Under the pieces are notes generated by a model, which saw only the letters and a program-made list of their open reading frames with translations, ran no database searches and was not told the DNA's origin. A stretch of DNA of 64,000 bases from Photobacterium alginatilyticum. Its GTDB lineage: Bacteria; Pseudomonadota; Gammaproteobacteria; Enterobacterales; Vibrionaceae. Below, in pieces: positions 57,301 to 64,000 of the stretch. The position numbers and the translations under genes were made by a program. Numbering within the stretch: the stretch's first letter is position 1; every line of letters begins with the position of its first letter. Location: the NCBI RefSeq assembly GCF_009910675.1, contig NZ_RSEJ01000002.1, positions 149,923 through 213,922 on the forward strand. The letters are read 5' to 3'.

Positions 57301-59616
57301 CTCGAACATCTCGGGCTCTGACACATCAGAACCTACACTATCACCAGGCTGTTCGGCGATAGCTTGCTGTTCGTCGATAGCTTGATCGATGCCCTGTTGT
57401 TCATCAATAGCAGGCGGTTCATCTAAGCCTTGCGGTTCATAAGTGCCAAGCGTCTCATCCAGGCCTTGCGGTTCAGGTTCCGAGGTCGATAGCTCAGGAA
57501 GGCTGCTGTGCTGAGCAAGAATATCATCCAGCAGGTCCGTGCTATTCTCGTCAATAACGACATCATCAAGGTTCAGCTCGTCTTCATCTTTGAGCTTAGT
57601 ATCGGATGTTGCTAAACCATCGTTGTCAACATCATCAAGGTCGTCATCAAGATCATCAACCAACTCGTCCAGTAATGCTGTGCTGTTCTCATCAATAGAT
57701 ACGCTCGGATTGAGCAGATCATTGGTGTCATCATCACCAAGTAATTCATCAAGTAGTGCTGTACTGTTTTCCTCGACCTCGACTTCAACCTCAGTGCTTA
57801 ACTCATCGTCTTCTTCTATCAACTCATCGAGCAATGCCGTACTGTTCGCTTCAAACAAAGCGTCAATATCGTCTTCATCAACCGCTTCAGACTCAACGGC
57901 AAACATCGCATCAGCATCGGCTAGCGCCTGATCAACGGCGGCCTGCTGCGCAGCCTCTTCGACAGCATCAGTTTGTTCTGAACTGACCGGCGACGGAGAT
58001 TCCGGAGTCTCTTCCACCTCAACCGAATCAAACAATGAATCCAGATCATCCTGATCAACCACCTGCTGACTTGCATCGTCTTGTGCAGGCTGATCGTGAC
58101 TGTCCTGTTCCATTTCAACTTCTGACAGCAGATCATCCAAGATAGACTGGTCAAGCAGCCCATCCTCAATCTTCTGCTCTCCGAGCAAATCGTCATCCAA
58201 GCCAACCGTGCTGTCATCGGAAAGATCAAAGCTGTCTTCATCGTCGGCTTCGCTTTGAAGCGACTGTTCCCACATTGCGGCCAGAGCTTCATCCGAATTA
58301 GGCTCTGAGGACTGCTCCATTTCATCCAGCGCCCGCTCCATGTCCTGGAGTCCAATCGCCTGCTCATCACCTTTCACAGAAATGCTGCTCGGGGTCAGAC
58401 CGCTGTCAATCTCGAATTCATCGCTACTATCTGTAGACAAATCGAGCATATCAATGGAATCGACTTCTCTATCCTGCTCGCCAGAGAAGAGGCTCTTTTC
58501 AGGATCATCAAACAGCGAATCGTCATCGCCCCCGAAAAGATCATCAATATCATTGTCATCGCTGAGCGGAAGCTCCGGGTTAACCGCATCATCCTCAGGA
58601 GGAGGGACCATCGCAGGCTTTTGTTCCGGGCTGTCTAGGGATTTAACCTCATCGTCACCCTCTTTCTTGCGTCTTAGCATGAAGAAAGCCAGTGCACCGG
58701 CAATCAGTGAACCTGGGAGGAAGGCAACTGCCGCTAACGCCCATGGGTTGGCTATCAGGCTATCAATCCATGACGTTTGAACAACAACAGGCTCAACCTG
58801 CTGGACCTTCTGTTGCTGAATGAACCCTTTGATTTGCTCTCTAAGGATCTCATCACTGCTGATCTGATCCTTCAATGCCGTAACTTCGTGCTGCATCTCA
58901 GCGAGGCGAACTCGCAATAAATGATTGCTTTCCAGAAGCTTGGTCATTTGGACGTCAGACGCATCCAGCTGCGCCTGAAGAGCCGTAGGCTTAAGCGGAA
59001 TCCCCCCTTTCGGGCTTTGCGGCACCGACGACGAACTAGCCTCGCGGCTCTCTTTAGGAGCGGCTTGACTCACCACCTCTTCTTTGGCGACATCTGGCTT
59101 GGGAATCGGCTGGGCAACAACAGTTGGTGCTGGTGTATTTACTCTTGGTGCCGGGGCGCTAGATGGTGCAGACGAGGATGTCTGACGTGACTGACGGCGC
59201 TGGTCTGCGGCCAGGCGACGCTTAACGCTATCAATGTTTTCCTGACGGATCTGTCCCAGGCTCGGAATAGTCAGCACGCTGCCGGGGATCAGGCCATGAA
59301 TATTGTTTTGTTCGAAAGCCTGTGGATTGGCGCGGTGGATCGCACCGATGACCTGATAGACCGACACCTGATTGTTCGGGCGGTTACGGGTAGCAATAGA
59401 CCACAGCGTCTCATTATTGGCCGTCGGCCCATAGCGAGTCGCAGAGGCACGGTTTGTTGAGGTATTCCGAGCCGTCTCAACAATCGTTGCAGGCTGCTCG
59501 TCAGCAGCAGGGCCAACAATACGTACCGTATTGGCCTGGACCGGTATATGGAAGGCTGCACTGGCGAAAATAACCGGTAATAGTATGCGTTTTATCATAG
59601 TCGATAGGTCAGACAC
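54334..59616 (-). CDS. hubP: Polar hub protein HubP/FimV
   Basis: A 1760-residue protein of the FimV/HubP type, which anchors polar proteins such as chemotaxis, flagellar and chromosome-segregation factors in Vibrio. Order: signal peptide (about 1-28), periplasmic LysM region (about 50-115, LWSIATRNRPNNQVSVYQVIG), coiled-coil segment (about 220-280), one membrane span (about 290-315), and a very long acidic cytoplasmic region of repeats, ending in a TPR-like FimV domain (SKLDLAKAYLEMNDSEGALGLLEEV). Length is near V. cholerae HubP (about 1600). The GTG at 59616 is supported by AGAGGA; an ATG at 59598 is the alternative. Confidence 0.93.
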   Translation of the reverse strand: MSDLSTMIKRILLPVIFASAAFHIPVQANTVRIVGPAADEQPATIVETARNTSTNRASATRYGPTANNETLWSIATRNRPNNQVSVYQVIGAIHRANPQAFEQNNIHGLIPGSVLTIPSLGQIRQENIDSVKRRLAADQRRQSRQTSSSAPSSAPAPRVNTPAPTVVAQPIPKPDVAKEEVVSQAAPKESREASSSSVPQSPKGGIPLKPTALQAQLDASDVQMTKLLESNHLLRVRLAEMQHEVTALKDQISSDEILREQIKGFIQQQKVQQVEPVVVQTSWIDSLIANPWALAAVAFLPGSLIAGALAFFMLRRKKEGDDEVKSLDSPEQKPAMVPPPEDDAVNPELPLSDDNDIDDLFGGDDDSLFDDPEKSLFSGEQDREVDSIDMLDLSTDSSDEFEIDSGLTPSSISVKGDEQAIGLQDMERALDEMEQSSEPNSDEALAAMWEQSLQSEADDEDSFDLSDDSTVGLDDDLLGEQKIEDGLLDQSILDDLLSEVEMEQDSHDQPAQDDASQQVVDQDDLDSLFDSVEVEETPESPSPVSSEQTDAVEEAAQQAAVDQALADADAMFAVESEAVDEDDIDALFEANSTALLDELIEEDDELSTEVEVEVEENSTALLDELLGDDDTNDLLNPSVSIDENSTALLDELVDDLDDDLDDVDNDGLATSDTKLKDEDELNLDDVVIDENSTDLLDDILAQHSSLPELSTSEPEPQGLDETLGTYEPQGLDEPPAIDEQQGIDQAIDEQQAIAEQPGDSVGSDVSEPEMFETDFSDPEFEPVPDNEDALSQQQQTPDADFPEPEQSAFAEIFNEALDDQPAEPDPEPQAEPVAKSIQEQELIDALTQEPEQQLAQEPVLDSEADAEPQENESLSQQEPVEADEIDALLADVEGLLDEPEADDVEVLGRSVDELLESFEEQPEQSVQEGPVLDAIDAGAEELGVKEPGLEAQGAEDTVTQEHDGEESVENKPSSIESVDDETEIEPEETVLTEAYSDELPVSNDEVALAEPEPLSEPQAETPVSVDEPDYDFIDEQLDTSNGAELASEVPSPVEEPHQSDVLENDIQDEQPEPLSLDDLPEFDEEQQALDNVVQQLQQLQQPAEAVQPQTSVTEDQAVEDLASEDLNVDIPAMADEADYQSVDDLLDASFDDWEPEEPAQEEVQPEEALAKQPELEAPEPLSLDDLPEFDEEAAFNDPEAEELEDLSPSLSEDEEQQALDNIVKQLQQAAEAAQPENVVAPDLASDESVTEELAPEAPSAVDDSDYQSVDDLLDASQEPLTLDELPEFDEEAAFNDPEAEELEELSSPLSEDEEQQALDNIVKQLQQAAEAVQADSHEPEAEQSPADEVDAEPAEPAPASIHGEQNIEFESIDPSSLPEFSEDEALQASFDEQHELEQYEVEQGLREPQAAKPLQPETPPADMFDDEFVDSAGLDMAALLSDPEEAFAGPDNVQAENTLVDNVLEAEVEAQPIEPTVQESEQAQDKVHEQEDEPAPQDAVAELEDTQESISIDSAWDDAVESVSEDIAGESVPDPVHSDLNESVADSTDDIDTKPRFDFQDELEAEREQLLSNSFDGDDEYSSFSGSELEMPEEDSAIWAATSPEPVLETENWAEQPQMQIEDVAAFDTEMLLAEAESQALLDDIGGSELVTDADPSPAYISIDELMKDIESEHPVEMEEEPLNLEVGLDEFPDVLSDVAAFDVDSQGEYASKLDLAKAYLEMNDSEGALGLLEEVASNGDAQIKREAKGLLDKVRGSRS
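55629..56410 (-). repeat. Long internal repeats in hubP
   Basis: Two copies of a unit of 297 bases (99 codons) and a partial third encode DEEQQALDNIVKQLQQ and EPLSLDDLPEFDEE-type segments. The same 20-base words recur at 55651 and 55948 (AACAATATTATCAAGCGCCT). The high DNA identity suggests recent duplication. Confidence 0.88.
57530..57860 (-). repeat. ENSTALLDEL repeats in hubP
   Basis: Four copies of a short motif (NSTALLDEL with variants NSTDLLDDIL) separated by acidic linkers, at about residues 588-694. They may be docking sites. Confidence 0.8.
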
Positions 59617-59805
59617 TGCCTGCTGTCCTCTCTGGCAGGGAATAATAAAGTCGTTTCGAGTATCGCGTGAATTGAACCGACAATCGAAATCATGGCGCTA
59701 AGCATAATGAATCTATCGACCACACATCAAGACTCTTGAGCGGTAATTGAGGGTTGTTGCTCAAAGGAAGGGCCCCAGCATCAACAATACTTAATGTAGT
59801 CAAAG

Positions 59806-59883
59806 AAAATTCCTCCCTCTTTCAAGGGAGTGGCGGAAAGAGGCTTCAACCCCACCCTAACCCTCCCCTTCATAAGGGGAGGG
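59806..59883. repeat. Dispersed double hairpin element between hubP and asd
   Basis: It starts like the elements at 28211 and 47953 (TTCCTCCCTCTTTCAAGGG) and ends with the same hairpin as 17304 (CCCTCCCCTT-CAT-AAGGGGAGGG). It thus joins both halves of the family. It lies 17 bases beyond the asd stop and may terminate asd on the minus strand. Confidence 0.78.
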
Positions 59884-59899
59884 AACAAGTACGTGAGAA

Positions 59900-60913
59900 T
59901 TACAGGTACTCTTCAATCAGTTTCTCGGCAATCTGTACACTGTTTGTTGCTGCGCCTTTACGGACGTTATCAGCAACAACCCACATGTTCAGACCACACG
60001 GATGACTGATGTCTTCACGGATACGGGCAACCATAACATGGTCTTTTCCTGTTGCATCACCCACCTGAGTCGGATAGTCATTACCGTGGAATACTTCAAT
60101 GCCTTCTGCATTTTCAAGCAGGCTGATAGCCTCCTCGACATGGACCGGCTGGCATGTTTCCACATGTACCGCTTCGGCATGGCCATAGAACACAGGGACG
60201 CGAACACAGGTCGGGTTAACGCGGATATTATCATCACCCAGAATTTTCTGAGTTTCCCACACCATTTTCATTTCTTCTTTGGTGTAGCCGTTATCCATAA
60301 ACTCATCAATGTGTGGCAGACAGTTAAAGGCAATTTGCTTGTCGTAAGCCTTGTTTTCCGCCGGCAGGCCGTTTAGCAGCTTAGCCGTTTGTCCCGCCAG
60401 CTCGTCAACACCCTTCTTGCCCGAGCCTGAAACCGACTGGTAAGTGGCAACATTGATGCGCTCGATACCATACGCTTCGTGGATTGGCTTAAGTGCCACC
60501 AGCATCTGGATAGTCGAACAGTTCGGGTTGGCAATAATGTTTCGGTTCCGGTAATCAGCCAGCGCATGCGGGTTTACTTCCGGCACCACCAAAGGTACAT
60601 CGTATTCGTAGCGGAAGCGTGATGTATTATCAATCACCACCACGCCGTGATCAGCAGCAATCGGTGCCCAACGGTCAGACGTTTCCGCACCGGCAGAGAA
60701 TAGTGCAAGCTGCACCTGACTCCAGTCAAATTCTTCTACATCTGTAACACGAACACTCTTGCCCTTAAAACGCAACGTGTTGCCTGCGCTACGCTCGGAT
60801 GCTAGCAAATATAGATTGCGAACAGGAAAATTGCGTTCCTCTAGAACTTCGACGATGGCCTCACCGACAGCACCTGTTGCGCCGAGTACGGCAATATCAA
60901 ATTCCTGGCTCAT
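59900..60913 (-). CDS. asd: Aspartate-semialdehyde dehydrogenase
   Basis: A 337-residue NADP enzyme for lysine, threonine and methionine synthesis. It has the Rossmann motif [22 protein letters not shown], active-site cysteine in [24 protein letters not shown] and the Arg/His pair in [16 protein letters not shown]. These conserved catalytic residues favour a true Asd over the E. coli neighbour Usg, which holds the same genomic place. The start overlaps the pdxB stop by 4 bases (ATGA). Confidence 0.93.
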   Translation of the reverse strand: MSQEFDIAVLGATGAVGEAIVEVLEERNFPVRNLYLLASERSAGNTLRFKGKSVRVTDVEEFDWSQVQLALFSAGAETSDRWAPIAADHGVVVIDNTSRFRYEYDVPLVVPEVNPHALADYRNRNIIANPNCSTIQMLVALKPIHEAYGIERINVATYQSVSGSGKKGVDELAGQTAKLLNGLPAENKAYDKQIAFNCLPHIDEFMDNGYTKEEMKMVWETQKILGDDNIRVNPTCVRVPVFYGHAEAVHVETCQPVHVEEAISLLENAEGIEVFHGNDYPTQVGDATGKDHVMVARIREDISHPCGLNMWVVADNVRKGAATNSVQIAEKLIEEYL

Positions 60914-62082
60914 GGAGTTTCCTCTACTGTAAAACCTAATTTAGCCAGCGACTCTACCCCAAAACCCGTCTCTCCGGCTACTGTAATTGCGCTATATTCG
61001 CGCCGATCCCAATAATTTTTTCTCATCAGGTCAAAAGCCGCAGCCATCTGTTGATCGTTCCCCGCACTTTGGATCATTTCACGACGAAACAGGGCATCAT
61101 CTTTGCGGACATCATAGATAAGCTGGATCAGGGCAAATAAATCATCTTCTTGCCACTTATTACTCAGCTGCACGAAGGGGATCGGTGCCACAGGCAACAA
61201 ACTGGAGGCCGACACCTGCTTATCGAGGCCAAGGAACTCACAATAGCGATTAAACACCATCGTGGTCCCCCGCGCCTTGCCCTCAAGGCCATAGCCGGCA
61301 ATATGCGGGGTCGCAAACGACAGCAATGGCAATAAATCGAGATCCACCAGCGGCTCATGCTCAAAAACATCCAACACAGCGGTTAACGGCTTTCCTTCTC
61401 CACTGCTGGCCTGTTGCAGCGCCACTTTCAATGCCTGATTATCAACAACAGGACCGCGCGCGGCATTAATCAGTATGGCTCCCGGTGCCAAGGTGTCCAA
61501 AAAGGCTTCATCAACCAGGTGGTAAGTCGGGAAGTCACCGTCACGAGTGATTGGCGTATGCAGTGTGATGACATCACACTGTGTCTGTATCGTTTCTAAC
61601 GAGTGGAATTGACGGCTATCGCCCTGCTGCTCTTTTAAAGGGTCATTGAGCAAATAACGGATCCCCAATCCATCAAGGCACCGGGCCAGGTAAGTGCCCA
61701 CATTACCGGCTCCAACAATACCGATAGTTTTGTCAAAAACCGAAAAACCGTGCTGCTGCCCCAACACCATCAAGCTGCTGAGCACATATTCCGCCACACC
61801 GACCTTGTTACATCCGGGCGCGGCAGTAAACGTGATGCCTTGCTGTTCAAGCAACGCCTGATCGACATGATCCTGCCCGGCCGTAGCCGTTCCGACAAAG
61901 CACAACTTATCGGCTTTTTCTAGCAACGACTTGTTCACTTTGGTCACTGAACGGATCATTAGGGCATCGACGCCGATGAGATCATCCGACGTTAACGTCC
62001 GACCCGGCTTCGTCACAACCTCGCCCAGCTGGCTGAATAAATCGGCCGCATAAGGCATGTTTTCGTCAATAAGGATTTTCAT
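60910..62082 (-). CDS. pdxB: Erythronate-4-phosphate dehydrogenase PdxB
   Basis: A 390-residue D-2-hydroxyacid dehydrogenase of pyridoxal phosphate synthesis. Motifs are [31 protein letters not shown] (NAD), the catalytic Arg in [10 protein letters not shown], Glu in DVFEHEP and His in [16 protein letters not shown]. It is slightly longer than E. coli PdxB (378). The ATG at 62082 is preferred to an in-frame TTG at 62097. It is coupled to asd. Confidence 0.95.
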   Translation of the reverse strand: MKILIDENMPYAADLFSQLGEVVTKPGRTLTSDDLIGVDALMIRSVTKVNKSLLEKADKLCFVGTATAGQDHVDQALLEQQGITFTAAPGCNKVGVAEYVLSSLMVLGQQHGFSVFDKTIGIVGAGNVGTYLARCLDGLGIRYLLNDPLKEQQGDSRQFHSLETIQTQCDVITLHTPITRDGDFPTYHLVDEAFLDTLAPGAILINAARGPVVDNQALKVALQQASSGEGKPLTAVLDVFEHEPLVDLDLLPLLSFATPHIAGYGLEGKARGTTMVFNRYCEFLGLDKQVSASSLLPVAPIPFVQLSNKWQEDDLFALIQLIYDVRKDDALFRREMIQSAGNDQQMAAAFDLMRKNYWDRREYSAITVAGETGFGVESLAKLGFTVEETP

Positions 62083-62643
62083 TGGGGTTAGATCCAAGTA
62101 TCGAGTATCGAGTGCGAATTCAAGAAACTCATTGTACTGTCAAGCCATTGCTTTTCCTAGAGCTCTGAGATCTGCCGTCTGCAAGTCATTAATATGAATC
62201 AAACTTTTCTGCTCTTATTACTTGCTCCTCGAAACTCGGCTCTAAAAGCTCTCTTCTCACCTTTGTTTTTCCCGGGCACTAGGTTCTAAGATCTCGCTCC
62301 TGCTTCAGACATAAAAAAACCCGGCATAGCGCCGGGTAAAAAAATCCAGGTTATAAAAAACACTCGCTTCTGCAATAGACAGCTCCCGCAAAAGAAAATA
62401 CTATTCACATAAGCTAATGTCGCGTCTGTCTAATAGGCACTGGCTATAGAAACAGCAATCTTCGAAGTCTCGCAAAGTCGTCTTAGATTGGTTCTTAGCC
62501 AGTGCCGTCCCGGAAAAAGATAAAAGGGGTTTAGGGGCGAGTCATGAGTGTCGAGTTTCAAGGTGAGCCTAACTCGTCTTTTCTCGATACTCGTCCCTCT
62601 ATCTCATATTTCGAACCCCGTATCTCTATTCTCTCCCGAAGGC
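62083..62643. other. Intergenic region between pdxB and fabB
   Basis: About 560 bases without a gene. It contains the fabB terminator at 62313 and degenerate repeats of TATCGAGTATCGAGT, GGTTCTAAGA and CTCGATACTCG type in several places (62098-62125, 62230-62290, 62540-62635). These look like decayed relatives of the array at 44618. No ORF with a ribosome site was found. Confidence 0.6.
62313..62337 (-). terminator. Intrinsic terminator downstream of fabB
   Basis: Stem ACCCGGC/GCCGGGT with an ATAGC loop, flanked by A-runs on the plus strand. On the minus strand the stem is followed by seven T. It lies about 310 bases past the fabB stop. Confidence 0.85.
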
Positions 62644-63858
62644 TTAACCTTCGTATTTCTTAATCACTAGTGTTGCGTTCGTACCACCGAAACCGAAGCT
62701 GTTAGACATCACAGTTTTCAGCGGTTGCTCACGGGTTTCAGTAACAATATCCAAGCCTTCTGCCGCCGGATCCAAGTTATCAATATTGATACTTGGCGCG
62801 ACAAAGCCGTTATCCAGCATCAGTGTTGAGTAGATAGCTTCATGTACACCAGCGGCACCCAGAGCGTGACCAGTCATCGCTTTAGTCGCAGAAATAGCCG
62901 GGCTATTTTCACCAAACAATTCCTGGATCGCACCTAGCTCTTTCACATCACCAACAGGTGTTGAGGTACCATGGGTGTTGATGTAGTCAACCGGCTCGTC
63001 AAGATCCTGCATTGCCATCTTCATACAACGCACCGCACCTTCGCCAGAAGGCGCTACCATGTCGTAACCATCTGATGTCGCACCATAGCCTACGATTTCA
63101 CCGTAGATTTTCGCGCCACGAGCAAGAGCATGCTCAAGCTCCTCGACAACCAGCATACCGCCGCCACCAGAGATAACGAACCCGTCACGGTCAGCATCAT
63201 AGGTACGAGAGGCTTTCGTTGGATCGTCATTGTACTTGGTCGACAACGCGCCCATCGCATCGAACATCATGGTCAGCGTCCAGTCCAGCTCTTCACCGCC
63301 ACCGGCGAAAACCACATCTTGCTTGCCTAGCTGGATAAGCTCCAGTGCGTGGCCGATACAGTGTGCAGATGTTGCACATGCTGAACTCATGGTGTAGTTC
63401 ACACCACGGATTTTAAACGGTGTCGCCAGACAGGCTGATACTGTCGATGACATGGTACGAGGCACCATATAAGGACCGACACGCTTCACGCCTTTCTCGC
63501 GTAAAATATCAACGGCTGCAGCCTGGTTATAAGAGGATGCGCCACCCGAACCCGCCACTAGGCCAGTACGGTCATTGGAAACTTGTTCTTCAGTCAGGCC
63601 GGCGTCTTCAATTGCCTGCTCCATAGACAAATACGCAAATGCTGCTGCATCGCCCATGAAACGCATTTTTTTACGGTCGATATGCTCAGACGGGGTCATC
63701 TTTAAGTCGCCCCAAACATTGCTTCGCAGCTTCATTTCTGCGAACTGTTCAGAGAAGTTGATACCGGATTTACCCGTTTTCAAAGACTCCAGCACTTCTT
63801 TAACGTTGTTACCAATGCTGGATACGATACCCATGCCTGTAATTACGGCTCGTTTCAT
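62644..63858 (-). CDS. fabB: 3-Oxoacyl-ACP synthase I FabB
   Basis: A 404-residue condensing enzyme needed for unsaturated fatty acid elongation. Catalytic Cys163 ([10 protein letters not shown]), His in [11 protein letters not shown] (near 298) and His in [10 protein letters not shown] (near 333) are all present. Length fits E. coli FabB (406). AGGAA precedes the ATG. A FadR half-site lies upstream. Confidence 0.97.
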   Translation of the reverse strand: MKRAVITGMGIVSSIGNNVKEVLESLKTGKSGINFSEQFAEMKLRSNVWGDLKMTPSEHIDRKKMRFMGDAAAFAYLSMEQAIEDAGLTEEQVSNDRTGLVAGSGGASSYNQAAAVDILREKGVKRVGPYMVPRTMSSTVSACLATPFKIRGVNYTMSSACATSAHCIGHALELIQLGKQDVVFAGGGEELDWTLTMMFDAMGALSTKYNDDPTKASRTYDADRDGFVISGGGGMLVVEELEHALARGAKIYGEIVGYGATSDGYDMVAPSGEGAVRCMKMAMQDLDEPVDYINTHGTSTPVGDVKELGAIQELFGENSPAISATKAMTGHALGAAGVHEAIYSTLMLDNGFVAPSINIDNLDPAAEGLDIVTETREQPLKTVMSNSFGFGGTNATLVIKKYEG

Positions 63859-64000
63859 GATGAATTCCTACTGTCATTTAACGCTGATGATAATAACGGG
63901 TTTATTCACAGAAAGTGGTCAGCTTTCCCTACTATCAGGTACAATCCCCGTCAATTTCACTTTATTTAATCGTTAATGCTTCTGTTTCTGTAGCTTAGCC
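63859..64000. other. Promoter side of fabB at the window end
   Basis: The last 142 bases hold the fabB leader and presumably its promoter. No start of another gene with a continuing frame was recognised before the window ends. Confidence 0.5.
63913..63922. promoter_or_regulatory. Possible FadR half-site before fabB
   Basis: AAGTGGTCAG matches the left half of the FadR operator AACTGGTCNG with one mismatch, 55 bases upstream of fabB. The right half is poorly conserved. FadR activates fabB in E. coli, so placement is reasonable, but the match is weak. Confidence 0.3.

Noticed and set aside
54464-58780. Long plus-strand open frames across hubP, rich in serine
   Set aside because: They are antisense products of the acidic repeats (GAA/GAT read as TTC/ATC and TCA/TCG), with no ribosome sites or homology.
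1-64000. CRISPR arrays, rRNA, prophage or transposase genes
   Set aside because: No regularly spaced direct repeats, rRNA-like sequence, integrase or transposase motifs were found by reading the window.

Overview
The window is a chromosomal segment of a gammaproteobacterium of the family Vibrionaceae, most like Photobacterium or Vibrio. The evidence is protein content and gene order. It carries a FadR with the Vibrio-type insertion, an AphB-type LysR regulator, a HubP/FimV polar hub beside truA, a rhombosortase, and the runs fadR/nhaB/dsbB, tig-clpP-clpX-lon-hupB-ppiD, menFDHBCE and accD-folC-dedD-cvpA-purF. The species cannot be fixed from the sequence alone. I see no prophage, transposase, integrase, CRISPR array or rRNA. 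There is one tRNA gene, tRNA-Arg(UCU).

Layout. 0-9.4 kb: end of a YeaH-like gene, SpoVR/YcgB, fadR, nhaB, dsbB, mutT with a YecA-like SEC-C gene, a Rossmann-fold protein, dusC, and a VirK/YbjX-family gene whose leader holds a hexanucleotide tandem repeat. 9.8-15.4 kb: an unusual GT4 glycosyltransferase-polysaccharide deacetylase fusion, two small cysteine-cluster proteins, a TIGR02647 protein, a Tim44-like secreted or membrane protein, a double TM2 protein and a TetR regulator. 15.4-17.3 kb: an LplT-like transporter fused to a PlsC-type acyltransferase. 17.4-24.5 kb: the six-gene menaquinone operon, read leftward. 24.9-28.2 kb: alaA, then the coupled nucleotide hydrolases yfbR and dgt. 28.3-30.4 kb: tapT and rhombosortase, starting almost on top of each other, a YeaR-like cupin under apparent NsrR and Fur control, and a ComEA-like protein. 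30.5-39.1 kb: the proteostasis cluster ppiD, hupB, lon, clpX, clpP, tig. 39.6-47.9 kb: a candidate small ORF, tRNA-Arg, folD, galU, rfaH, a peptide transporter, rssB, aphB and a Yip1 protein. 48.0-63.9 kb: purF, cvpA, dedD, folC, accD, truA, the very large hubP/fimV, asd, pdxB and fabB, all leftward.

The genes are mainly housekeeping: fatty acid control (fadR, accD, fabB), quinone synthesis, one-carbon, folate and purine metabolism (folD, folC, purF, with PurR-like boxes before folD and cvpA), protein quality control, redox and envelope functions. Regulatory genes include fadR, rfaH, rssB and aphB.

No clearly new multi-gene system is evident. The most interesting signals are: overlapping NsrR-like and Fur-like sites at the yeaR-like promoter; four inverted repeats in the menF/alaA gap; a possible folded RNA between aphB and the Yip1 gene; the tandem repeat before the VirK/YbjX gene; the GT4-deacetylase fusion; a 99-codon internal duplication in hubP; and families of short intergenic hairpins and tandem repeats. 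All motif calls were made by eye and have not been tested by search or folding software.
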